Notes: generated by a model not told the origin, from the sequence alone. Numbered from the stretch's first letter, positions 1 to 5,384 are shown. The stretch is 5,730 bases of DNA from Bacteriovoracaceae bacterium UBA7695 (GCA_002482685.1 DLGL01000103.1:70263-75992); one strand, 5' to 3'. Program-made: numbers and translations.

Positions 1-528
1 CCTTGGGTTATAAACAGGTTTCAAGAAACGAAGTTGAACATTGTTGATTATGTTATAAGAATCTGGAAGCTTTCTGAGTTCATCGAGGGCTTGCTGTTCA
101 CCAGATGCACCTTGAATCAATGCATACTTTGAATCAAGTAATTTTTTTGACCTTAAAAACGACCCCGTCAATTCAGAAATTTTCTTGTGAATAATCTTCT
201 CTGATTTCCTCTCAAGTCTCTTCAATTCTCTTCTCAGATTAAACAGTTGAAACCAAGAGATGATTGATTGATAAAGCTTAACCAAGTACGATAGATTTGC
301 TTGAGAATTGACCTGTTCCGCAACTTGACTTGCAATCATCTCTTTCTGCCGGGTCAATTTAAGATTGTGCTCTTGTCGTGCGATCGCTTCAGCTTCTTTG
401 ACCTTATCATCGCAAACAATCTTGAACGTAAGCACATCGTCGAGAGACTTTATGTGGTTAATCCCATTTCTCTTTAAGATATCTATCAAATTTTTCAAAC
501 AATCAATTTCACCAAACACAACCGCCAT
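1..528 (-). CDS. NERD domain protein, N-terminal part (cut by left window edge)
   Basis: The reading frame is open from an ATG at 528 to the window edge, giving 176 residues with no stop, so the C-terminal part lies outside. The start is supported by GAGGAG four bases upstream. Residues 1-45 form a small mixed segment. Residues about 46-135 are charged and helix-prone (AEAIARQEHNLKLTRQKE and ELKRLERKSEKIIHKK), probably coiled coil, with a short hydrophobic patch around YLVKLYQSIISWFQLF (81-96) that could be a membrane-contacting or buried helix. From residue 139 the pattern GASGEQQALDEL, then LPDSYNIINNVQL, matches the opening of the NERD (nuclease-related) domain, a PD-(D/E)XK-like fold; the catalytic residues would be beyond the edge. 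NERD proteins are thought to act on DNA, but most are uncharacterised, so nuclease activity is inference. It is transcribed alone in the visible part, with its own promoter-like element. Confidence 0.8.
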   Translation of the reverse strand, partial: MAVVFGEIDCLKNLIDILKRNGINHIKSLDDVLTFKIVCDDKVKEAEAIARQEHNLKLTRQKEMIASQVAEQVNSQANLSYLVKLYQSIISWFQLFNLRRELKRLERKSEKIIHKKISELTGSFLRSKKLLDSKYALIQGASGEQQALDELRKLPDSYNIINNVQLRFLKPVYNPR

Positions 529-614
529 CCTGCTCCTCTCAGTAGTTTTTAAATCTCAATGTAGAACCCAATCGAGTCGAATACAGCAAAAAGTACAAGC
601 GAACTACGACTACA

Positions 615-620
615 ATTATA
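615..620 (-). promoter_or_regulatory. Candidate -10 element for the NERD gene
   Basis: On the minus strand this reads TATAAT, a perfect match to the sigma-70 -10 consensus, about 87 bases before the ATG at 528. The hexamer 17 bases upstream (CACCAT) is a poor -35, so the promoter would be weak or need an activator. This is the best promoter-like site in the 529-802 gap. Confidence 0.35.
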
Positions 621-649
621 CAACGTGATTTAAAATGATGGTGTTTTTT

Positions 650-679
650 AAAAAGTGTTTATCTCAAAATGTAAACTCT
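650..679 (-). terminator. Terminator-like hairpin for the leftward GNAT transcript
   Basis: On the minus strand, AGAGTTTA (679-672) and TAAACACT (661-654) pair at 7 of 8 positions around a 10-base loop. TTTT follows directly (653-650), after the last T of the stem. The stem is AT-rich and therefore weak. It lies roughly 125 bases beyond the GNAT stop at 803. The rest of the 529-802 gap shows nothing coding. Confidence 0.3.
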
Positions 680-802
680 TGTGTTTATTGAAAAATTAAA
701 AGGCCAGGGATTCTAAGACATATGCTTTTAACGAAAGTGGAGGTGGTTGGTAGCCTTGTATCCATTTAAACTTCTTGATTTATTTTTGAAAGTAACAAAA
801 CA

Positions 803-1258
803 CTACAAAGATTTAAAAATCTGCCTTGTAACTTTCCCCCAATACTCATCTTCGATAACTGACTCTTGGTAGTTATTTTCAGTAAATTCACCGATAGCCT
901 TTCTCCAAAAAGAGGTGGCTTGGTCCGCACCTTCTATTTGTCTTACCTGCCATACACCCTTGTACTTCTTAAAAATTTCTTGAACGAATGTTCTTCCCAC
1001 TTTTTTATGACGCTTGCTTGGAATAACATAAAATTCATAGATGTCATGCCGACCTCCTGACATACCTTTAACGCAAAAACCAATGATCTCTTCACTTTCG
1101 CAGAGAAGAAAGTTATCTGTTTTATGTAAATCGACATCTAGATTGAAAGTGCCATCTTCATTCACGAATTTTTCGGTAATTGATGAAAATTCTTTTTCAT
1201 AGATTTGGAGCAATAAGTTTAATTTAATATTTTCAGCAGCAACTAATTCTATTTTCAT
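803..1258 (-). CDS. GNAT family N-acetyltransferase
   Basis: This 151-residue protein has the size and layout of a single-domain GCN5-related N-acetyltransferase, which transfers acetyl from acetyl-CoA to an amine. The N-terminal half has the beta-strand segments LLCESEEIIGFCVKG (51-65) and HDIYEFYVIP (71-80). The acetyl-CoA-binding motif A follows, in the form R-H-K-K-V-G-R (83-89), leading into helix TFVQEIFKKY. The segment GVWQVRQIEGADQATSFWRK (101-120), with the W-Q-V-R strand and the A-x-x-F-W helix, is typical of a GNAT subgroup I recall as COG5628 'predicted acetyltransferase'; that assignment is from memory. The substrate is unknown. No clear Shine-Dalgarno precedes the ATG; a GGAT lies about 13 bases upstream. 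The gene follows the 64/372-residue cluster in the same direction with a short gap, so it may be its last cistron or an independent cargo gene. Confidence 0.85.
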   Translation of the reverse strand: MKIELVAAENIKLNLLLQIYEKEFSSITEKFVNEDGTFNLDVDLHKTDNFLLCESEEIIGFCVKGMSGGRHDIYEFYVIPSKRHKKVGRTFVQEIFKKYKGVWQVRQIEGADQATSFWRKAIGEFTENNYQESVIEDEYWGKVTRQIFKSL

Positions 1259-1316
1259 AAATAAATTGATCCAGCTAGAACTAGTGTTTCCATTAATTAC
1301 TGCCTTTATGCGATAT

Positions 1317-1463
1317 TTATCGGATAAAAAGATTACTTTTTGACTTAAGATTTCTTAGTCGCCACATTTCGGCTACACCCCTTCTGATGTAACAGCGAAA
1401 CCTGAATGTTTCCATGGAGATAAAAACGCCATCTCCGAGATTCTTCAGCTGAATTCTAGCCAT
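1317..1463 (-). CDS. Possible small basic protein, 48 residues
   Basis: An ATG at 1463 lies 12 bases after the TAG of the 372-residue gene and opens a 48-codon frame ending in TAA at 1317. The product begins MARIQLKNLGDGVFISMETF and continues with RFRCYIRRGVAEMWRLRN, ending in a K/S/R-rich tail. It is strongly basic and has a believable strand-then-helix pattern. No good Shine-Dalgarno is visible, so it would rely on coupling to the preceding stop. Its position fits a third cistron of the leftward cluster. It is not recognised, and a frame this short could arise by chance. Two small inverted repeats (1326-1341 and 1311-1322) overlap its 3' end. Confidence 0.4.
   Translation of the reverse strand: MARIQLKNLGDGVFISMETFRFRCYIRRGVAEMWRLRNLKSKSNLFIR
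1416..1436. repeat. Small inverted repeat GGAGAT / ATCTCC
   Basis: GGAGAT (1416-1421) and ATCTCC (1431-1436) are perfect 6-base arms around a 9-base loop. No T tract follows the hairpin on either strand, so it is not a normal terminator. It lies inside the possible 48-residue frame and may have no role. Confidence 0.25.
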
Positions 1464-1475
1464 AACTACAAATTA

Positions 1476-2594
1476 CTACTTGGCCTCTTCTTCGGCTTCT
1501 TTCTCTTCTTTTGGCGGATCAAGAATCAAAAAACTATCGTAACAATCATTGTAAAGTGCCAAAACATTCTTGGATTCCACATCAGCAGTACCGATCTTTG
1601 AATAGTAATATCCCATGATATTCTGCAATCGATCACTATAGTTTCGTGTTAATCCTACAAGCCGCTTCTTTTTTAAAAGATTTACGAGTGTTCCCTTCTT
1701 GACCGACTCTTCAGTGACCTTGAGGGTAATCAAATCTTCTAATTCAATTATATATGAGAAATCATCGACGGCCTCACTATACAGACTTTGATGAGGCTCA
1801 TAGTAAAACCTACCCCTGATTTCCATTTGGTTAATAAATACCGAACGGGCCATTTCGTTAATCTTACTCGAATCAAGGCGCACTTCTGTTGATTGCTTTA
1901 CACTTAAAGCAAAATCCTTTTTATACTTGTCCCATGAAGCATCTTTTAGCAAATCAGTAAGAAATTGGATTATGACTGAATACTTTTTCTTATCAAGAGT
2001 AGTTGTGAACTGACCTAGGATTTGATCTAAGATTTCTGGAACTTCATTCCCTTCGAACTTATCAAAAATTTCTGTGCGAACCCATTGATAGTGGTCATTT
2101 TTGAATGTGCTTCTTTTACCGCCGACTTCTTTCTTTTGTAGCGGTGTTGCATCTAATGGAAAGGGAAAAAACTTTTCACCCATGCTTTTGAAATACTTAT
2201 CCCCGAAGTCATTTAGAAAAGTTTTAAACGGAACAACATTGAGTGGGGGAAGTACAAAATCAGAAAAAACCTTATCCTTGCGAAGCTCACCTTTAAAACT
2301 TTGAAGAGGAGCAAGGAACAAACTAGAGGATTTAAACTTTTGAGAGCCGTCATGAACCATATCGCATGGCTTGTTCAAGATTGCCCATAACTGAGATTTG
2401 TATTTGGGATTTTGATCGTAACTTTTTAGTAATGGTTCGAGCAACTCATAGCTTTTAAGAATGCTCTTAAAGTCAGCAAGCTCAAGTCTAACAACGTCTC
2501 CAGTCCTTAGACGCTTCTCTGGCTCGCTATCAAACTTTCGATACATGACATCTTCATGCGCTGCTAATTTTTCGAGGATTTCTTTTGGCTGCAC
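1476..2594 (-). CDS. Uncharacterised protein with P-C-D motif (372 residues)
   Basis: No function can be assigned. Visible features are TGDVVRLE (31-38); a hydrophobic strand LWAILNKPCDMVHD (69-82) containing P-C-D, resembling the 'S/T-Q-x-C-D-h' motif I recall from a family of uncharacterised proteins near defence genes; LFLAPLQSF (92-100), which fits the strand after that motif; a central Lys/Phe-rich region; and RLVGLTRNYSDRLQNIMGYY followed by YSKIG (311-335), which resembles the 'R-L-s-x-P-y-r-e-x-L-x-x-x-f-x-x-y-x-x-R-I-G' C-terminal helix of the same family. The last 14 residues are an acidic tail (PPKEEKEAEEEAK). No signal peptide or membrane segment is seen, so it is probably cytoplasmic. 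The listed start is GTG at 2594, only nine bases after the TAA of the 64-residue gene and in the same frame. It lacks a Shine-Dalgarno, so translation probably depends on re-initiation. ATG at 2546 (residue 17, MYRKF) is an alternative start. Confidence 0.75.
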   Translation of the reverse strand: MQPKEILEKLAAHEDVMYRKFDSEPEKRLRTGDVVRLELADFKSILKSYELLEPLLKSYDQNPKYKSQLWAILNKPCDMVHDGSQKFKSSSLFLAPLQSFKGELRKDKVFSDFVLPPLNVVPFKTFLNDFGDKYFKSMGEKFFPFPLDATPLQKKEVGGKRSTFKNDHYQWVRTEIFDKFEGNEVPEILDQILGQFTTTLDKKKYSVIIQFLTDLLKDASWDKYKKDFALSVKQSTEVRLDSSKINEMARSVFINQMEIRGRFYYEPHQSLYSEAVDDFSYIIELEDLITLKVTEESVKKGTLVNLLKKKRLVGLTRNYSDRLQNIMGYYYSKIGTADVESKNVLALYNDCYDSFLILDPPKEEKEAEEEAK

Positions 2595-2603
2595 GAGAGT
2601 GGA

Positions 2604-2798
2604 TTATTTTGAATGAGCAGCTTTGAAATCTGCCAAGAAAAGTGAGAAGGAGGATTTTACGCTTAGCTTTTGAGGTCGAGCAGTGCGAATAGTTGGTTCA
2701 GAAACCAAAGCTCCAAATCGACGAGTGGCCTGAGCTGCAATCTCTTTTCGAGTTGTCGCTTTTGCTTTTGTTTTTGAATTAGCTTTCTTGAGTGCCAT
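2604..2798 (-). CDS. Small basic protein, 64 residues, first gene of the leftward cluster
   Basis: The start ATG at 2798 has an excellent AGGAAG (2803-2808) four bases upstream, so this small gene is very likely translated. The N-terminus is Lys/Ala/Thr-rich (MALKKANSKTKAKATTRK), like a histone-H1-type or nucleic-acid-binding tail. It is followed by a helix (EIAAQATRRFGALV), a turn-rich segment (SEPTIRTARPQKL) and a C-terminal hydrophobic helix (SSFSLFLADFKAAHSK). About 15 basic residues against 3 acidic ones give a high predicted pI. The product is not recognised. DNA or RNA binding, or acting as a small partner of the 372-residue protein, are both possible. Its TAA (2606-2604) is in the same frame as the following gene, so the two could be a split or interrupted single gene (see findings). 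Confidence 0.65.
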   Translation of the reverse strand: MALKKANSKTKAKATTRKEIAAQATRRFGALVSEPTIRTARPQKLSVKSSFSLFLADFKAAHSK

Positions 2799-2851
2799 AC
2801 TGCTTCCTATTCGGCTTTAAACCCTAACCGCCTTAATAAAAGCGGGAGGAC

Positions 2852-2928
2852 AGTAATATCATAAATTACAGCAACTTATCAATTCTAGCCTGGAGATTTT
2901 TACCTGTGATGTCATCTAGTAATATCAT
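2852..2928. repeat. Pair of 11-base direct repeats AGTAATATCAT
   Basis: AGTAATATCAT occurs exactly at 2852-2862 and 2918-2928, with starts 66 bases apart (about six helical turns), in the divergent promoter region. The spacing would place both copies on the same DNA face, which suits an operator pair. The function is inferred; the repeats are AT-rich and could be coincidental. Confidence 0.35.
2855..2883 (-). promoter_or_regulatory. Candidate sigma-70-like promoter for the 64/372-residue cluster
   Basis: On the minus strand TTGATA (2883-2878, five of six matches to the -35) is followed after 17 bases by GATATT (2860-2855, four of six matches to the -10). The -10 lies inside one copy of the 11-base direct repeat, so a protein binding the repeat would block or modulate this promoter. 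The leader would be about 50 bases, with a small GC-containing hairpin in it. Confidence 0.35.
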
Positions 2929-2962
2929 GTCATGCAACCCACTATAATTACAACATAAAATA

Positions 2963-2992
2963 TTGACCCGTATTGCCAGACTGGTCTTATGC
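2963..2992 (+). promoter_or_regulatory. Candidate promoter for the nuclease gene
   Basis: TTGACC (2963-2968, five of six matches to the -35) is followed after 18 bases by TTATGC (2987-2992), a poor -10; shifting by one base gives TATGCG. The start site would leave a leader of about 145 bases before the ATG at 3144. This is a weak assignment. Confidence 0.25.
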
Positions 2993-3143
2993 GATGCTAT
3001 TGGAGTTCTTGATTTAAAATCAGTCCATGTCCATCAGAGATTTAAACACTTAAGGGTCTTTGAAACTGTTTCACTCAAGATTGGCTCCGTTTCTACCGAT
3101 ATGTAGGCACTTGAAATCAATCGACCCAACTGGAGCCTTGGCC

Positions 3144-4229
3144 ATGCCTATTGAAACCAAAATCTGGAAACTGAATGATCATTCCCCCGAGCCTGTTCCA
3201 TTCTGCTCACTTGAGGCCGAAGAAGACTTGGAAAAAGTGTTATTCAAAAATATTGGCCTTATCCACGATCAACTTCTCCTCATCGGTCGGCAGGTCAATG
3301 CTTACGGAAACTTCATAGACCTCTTAGCTATTGAACCCTCTGGAAAATTGCTGGTCATTGAACTGAAACGAGATAGAACACCTCGAGAAGTCATAGCCCA
3401 GGTCCTCGACTACGGTTCTTGGGTAGTGACCTTGAAAGAAGAAGACATCGCTCAAATCTATAATAACTTCCAAACAAAGTATTTCCCAGGTCAGGCGGTG
3501 AAAACTCTTGCAGCCGCTATGAAAGAGAAGTTCGGATCACTGCCTGAGGAGCTAAACACAGAGCATAGCCTCATGGTTGTAGCGGCTAGGCTTGATGAAA
3601 GTTCCGAGAGGATTGTTTCTTATCTTTCTAAATACCATTCACTAGATATCAATGCAGTCTTCTTCAGATATTTCAGGGACGGTAAAACTGAGTACCTAAC
3701 ACGCACTTGGCTCAGAGAAGCAGAAGCTGAAACAATCTCTCCTGTACAATTAGCGGCTAGAGGCAACTGGAATGGTGAATACTACGCCTCCTTCATGGAA
3801 GGCCCCAGTCGATCATGGGAAGAAGCTAAGCAATATGGATTCATTTCTGCAGGTGGCGGAGATTGGTATACTGACACACTGGCCATGCTTTCACCTGGAG
3901 ACAGAGTCTGGGTAAATATTCCTGGAGGCACAGGTTACGTGGGCGTTGGCATTGTTACAGACACAGTAAAACTTGCGAAGGACTTTAAGTTTAACGGGAA
4001 GAGTATCCTTGACCTTTCTAAAAATGGAAACGGTATTACCACCAACGGCGAAATGTTTGTAGCCGTGAAATGGATTAAAACTGTGGAAGTGGATAAAGCC
4101 GCAAAGGAGCAAGGTTTCTTCGGCAATCAAAATTCAGTGGCAAGACCAAAAACTTCTAAATGGGATTTCACTGTAAAAACCGTAGCGAGAATCTGGGGAA
4201 TACAGCTGAATAAAGACAAAGCTGCTTAA
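3144..4229 (+). CDS. PD-(D/E)XK nuclease (NucS/DUF91-like) with C-terminal PUA/EVE-like domain
   Basis: The 361-residue product starts at ATG 3144, chosen because TGGAG lies eight bases upstream; an in-frame TTG at 3060 has no such site and adds an unconvincing leader. Residues about 25-165 carry a restriction-like nuclease core: GRQVNAYGNFIDLLAI with catalytic-type D59, LLVIELKRD with E73 and K75, and a helix with Q86 in EVIAQVLDYGSW. This is the D...ExK...Q pattern of NucS/DUF91-like enzymes, which cleave DNA using a divalent metal. After a linker (about 185-210), residues 211-315 read WEEAKQYGFISAGGGDWY, then LSPGDRVWVNIPG and GYVGVGIV. This resembles a PUA/EVE-type beta-barrel, which in other proteins reads modified bases. 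All three core catalytic residues are present, so the gene looks intact. The domain names come from motif recognition, not a search. The gene is divergent from the 64/372-residue cluster. Confidence 0.8.
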   Translation: MPIETKIWKLNDHSPEPVPFCSLEAEEDLEKVLFKNIGLIHDQLLLIGRQVNAYGNFIDLLAIEPSGKLLVIELKRDRTPREVIAQVLDYGSWVVTLKEEDIAQIYNNFQTKYFPGQAVKTLAAAMKEKFGSLPEELNTEHSLMVVAARLDESSERIVSYLSKYHSLDINAVFFRYFRDGKTEYLTRTWLREAEAETISPVQLAARGNWNGEYYASFMEGPSRSWEEAKQYGFISAGGGDWYTDTLAMLSPGDRVWVNIPGGTGYVGVGIVTDTVKLAKDFKFNGKSILDLSKNGNGITTNGEMFVAVKWIKTVEVDKAAKEQGFFGNQNSVARPKTSKWDFTVKTVARIWGIQLNKDKAA

Positions 4230-4253
4230 TGTAGCTTCTCCAACAGAGAGTCG

Positions 4254-4295
4254 TTGTAGTTTGCAGAAACCGCTAACTACGGCCACAAACTACAA
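4254..4295. repeat. Stem-loop with perfect 10-base arms
   Basis: TTGTAGTTTG (4254-4263) and CAAACTACAA (4286-4295) are perfect inverted repeats. The 22-base interior contains a nested CCG...CGG pair. The structure starts 25 bases after the nuclease stop codon. It could protect or help end the transcript, but no T tract follows it directly. Confidence 0.4.
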
Positions 4296-4318
4296 AATGT
4301 AGCAACCACCGTTTTTTT
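4290..4318 (+). terminator. Terminator-like hairpin plus T7 tract after the nuclease gene
   Basis: CTACA (4290-4294) and TGTAG (4298-4302) pair around AAA, and a run of seven T follows at 4312-4318. Nine bases separate the stem from the T run, which is not canonical. This hairpin and the larger 4254-4295 stem-loop share bases and would be alternatives. It is the most likely end of the rightward transcript. Confidence 0.35.
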
Positions 4319-4390
4319 GTGATTTTGTGTGATGTTTGTATACGTTGATATGTCTTTGAACGAATTAAATGATTGAATTTTTTTGGAGCT

Positions 4391-4424
4391 TGGTGGAGGT
4401 GGTGACGTATCACTAACAGTCCGA
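4391..4424 (-). other. Short stretch resembling a tmRNA/tRNA 3' end
   Basis: On the minus strand, positions 4402-4391 read CCACCTCCACCA, as in the acceptor strand and CCA end of many tmRNAs. CGGAC (4423-4419) lies exactly 17 bases before the acceptor strand, the size of a T arm, also as in tmRNA. The 17 bases between do not form a T stem and lack the TTCRA loop, and no 5' half is present. It could therefore be a decayed attachment-site remnant or a chance match. It is not a functional RNA gene. Confidence 0.2.
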
Positions 4425-4481
4425 GATTATTCTCCAGATTCCCTCAAGCAACTACAAATCAATACAAACCAATAGTTTTAA

Positions 4482-4505
4482 CCTAAAAAGCGATATTTGC
4501 TTAGG
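4482..4505 (-). terminator. Weak hairpin after the 267-residue gene
   Basis: On the minus strand, CCTAAGC (4505-4499) pairs with GCTTTTTAGG (4491-4482) across a 7-base loop with a three-T bulge. It lies just beyond the stop codon at 4512. No long T tract follows; the T run is within the arm, so termination here is uncertain. Confidence 0.25.
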
Positions 4506-4511
4506 CCCGCC

Positions 4512-5315
4512 CTACTTAACCATCCTGCGTCTATTATTTGGAAAGCTTTTGTACGCTTCTGTACTATTTGAATAGTGCTCATTTTCAAAATAAAAAGATT
4601 GAATGAACTCCAATACTACATTTTCAATCTCCGAAATAGTTTTTGACCTTGTCCCTATTTGTCCTACTATGTCATCAACTTTGGTTCTCTCCTCTGCCTT
4701 CTTGCCGTATTGACCAAATGGAATTGAGTTAAATAATAGATCCAATCTATTCCAGTAATTTTTCTCTTCTGAGTGAGGACAGAATTTTACAAAAAACTCA
4801 TCAATGAATTGAAAATGGTCACTAGGGAACCCCATTTTAACATCTCCATCTGAATTTAATACGTTATAAATTATTCGGTAACCAGTCTTCCTATTTGTGA
4901 TTGCATTATATGCGCCTGGAGTTTTAATATGTCCGATTATTTTCCCTCTAAATACAGAGATAGCAAATGCCTGAGTTAACTTCACTATTGATGGAAGCAT
5001 GATATTCGATTTAATTTTCGGGTTAGCAAGAAAGCTATGGAATGTTACTTCTCTCTCTGATAGGTCACTAACGAATGCACCAAAAAACACTTCCGAAAAT
5101 AAATAGCAAGCCTTTAGATAATTATGGGCTTCGTTAGAAAATCTAAAATAGTCCTTCGCATTTTTATCATCCTCAATGCCCCCGACGCCTCTTAGAAATG
5201 CTTCACTTTCTTTTCCTTTCCTCAAAAAAAACTCTAAATTCTCGAGTGCATTAAAAGACCTAGGAAAGGCACCCAGGTTCGGAGGCATAACAGTTAGAGC
5301 ATTTATCAATTCCAT
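4512..5315 (-). CDS. Unrecognised 267-residue protein
   Basis: The start at ATG 5315 is well supported by AAGGAAG (5320-5326) four bases upstream. I do not recognise the family. The sequence is rich in predicted helix: FNALENLEFFLRKGKESEAF (21-40), NEAHNYLKACYLFSEVFFGA (61-80), SIVKLTQAFAISVFRGKIIG (109-128) and FQFIDEFFVKF (168-178). The motif HIKTPGAYNAITNRKTGYRI (129-148) precedes a likely strand and a polar segment (SDGDVKMGFPSDH). The C-terminus is charged and ends NNRRRMVK. No signal peptide is seen, and hydrophobic stretches are too short and mixed for clear membrane segments. It lies 56 bases downstream of the gene ending at 5372, on the same strand, so the two are probably co-transcribed, with a palindrome between them. 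Confidence 0.7.
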   Translation of the reverse strand: MELINALTVMPPNLGAFPRSFNALENLEFFLRKGKESEAFLRGVGGIEDDKNAKDYFRFSNEAHNYLKACYLFSEVFFGAFVSDLSEREVTFHSFLANPKIKSNIMLPSIVKLTQAFAISVFRGKIIGHIKTPGAYNAITNRKTGYRIIYNVLNSDGDVKMGFPSDHFQFIDEFFVKFCPHSEEKNYWNRLDLLFNSIPFGQYGKKAEERTKVDDIVGQIGTRSKTISEIENVVLEFIQSFYFENEHYSNSTEAYKSFPNNRRRMVK

Positions 5316-5362
5316 ATTTCTTCCTTAACCCCTAAAGTCTTTTAAGCATTAGCAGCCTCAAA

Positions 5363-5384
5363 AGGATCATTTTAAAATGATCCT
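5363..5384. terminator. Perfect 22-base palindrome over a stop codon
   Basis: AGGATCATTTT (5363-5373) is followed immediately by its exact reverse complement AAAATGATCCT (5374-5384). The TAA of the right-edge gene (5374-5372) is at its centre. On the minus strand the arm is followed by TTTT with one T belonging to the stem, so the RNA could fold as an intrinsic-terminator-like or attenuating hairpin between the two leftward genes. As DNA it could be a dimeric protein site. Confidence 0.5.

Larger units (their letters stand above)
2799..3143. promoter_or_regulatory. Divergent intergenic region with promoter-like and operator-like elements
   Basis: These 345 bases separate the leftward 64/372-residue cluster from the rightward nuclease gene and must hold both promoters. 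They contain an 11-base direct repeat (2852-2862, 2918-2928), an imperfect hairpin CCGCCTT-AATA-AAAGCGG (2828-2845), two copies of ATGTCAT near 2909-2932, and one promoter-like pair for each direction, listed separately. I see no coding signal: a TTG-started extension of the nuclease frame begins at 3060 but has no ribosome binding site. Confidence 0.5.

Noticed and set aside
365..628. Rightward open frame of 87 codons
   Set aside because: It lies antisense to the NERD gene and runs into its promoter region. The opposite strand has a recognisable domain and a good ribosome binding site, while this frame has neither.
866..1137. Overlapping frames on both strands within the GNAT gene
   Set aside because: They occupy other frames of a gene with clear GNAT motifs.
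2101..2304. Rightward frame antisense to the 372-residue gene
   Set aside because: It is a shadow of the longer coding frame, with a low-complexity product and no ribosome binding site.
3008..3023. tRNA-Leu(UAA)-like anticodon arm (GATTTAAAATC)
   Set aside because: The stem is imperfect, and no T arm, D arm or acceptor stem is found in the flanks. AT-rich near-palindromes give such matches by chance.
3060..3143. 28-codon N-terminal extension of the nuclease from a TTG
   Set aside because: There is no Shine-Dalgarno at the TTG, whereas ATG 3144 has TGGAG at ideal spacing and the domain begins well after it.
3891..4130. Leftward open frames antisense to the nuclease C-terminal domain
   Set aside because: They overlap fully with a coherent coding sequence and show no recognisable motif or start signal.
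4250..4310. Integron attC-like site, suggested by the long inverted repeat
   Set aside because: The R'' and R' core sites (RYYYAAC and GTTRRRY) are not present in the required arrangement, and there is no cassette-like array.
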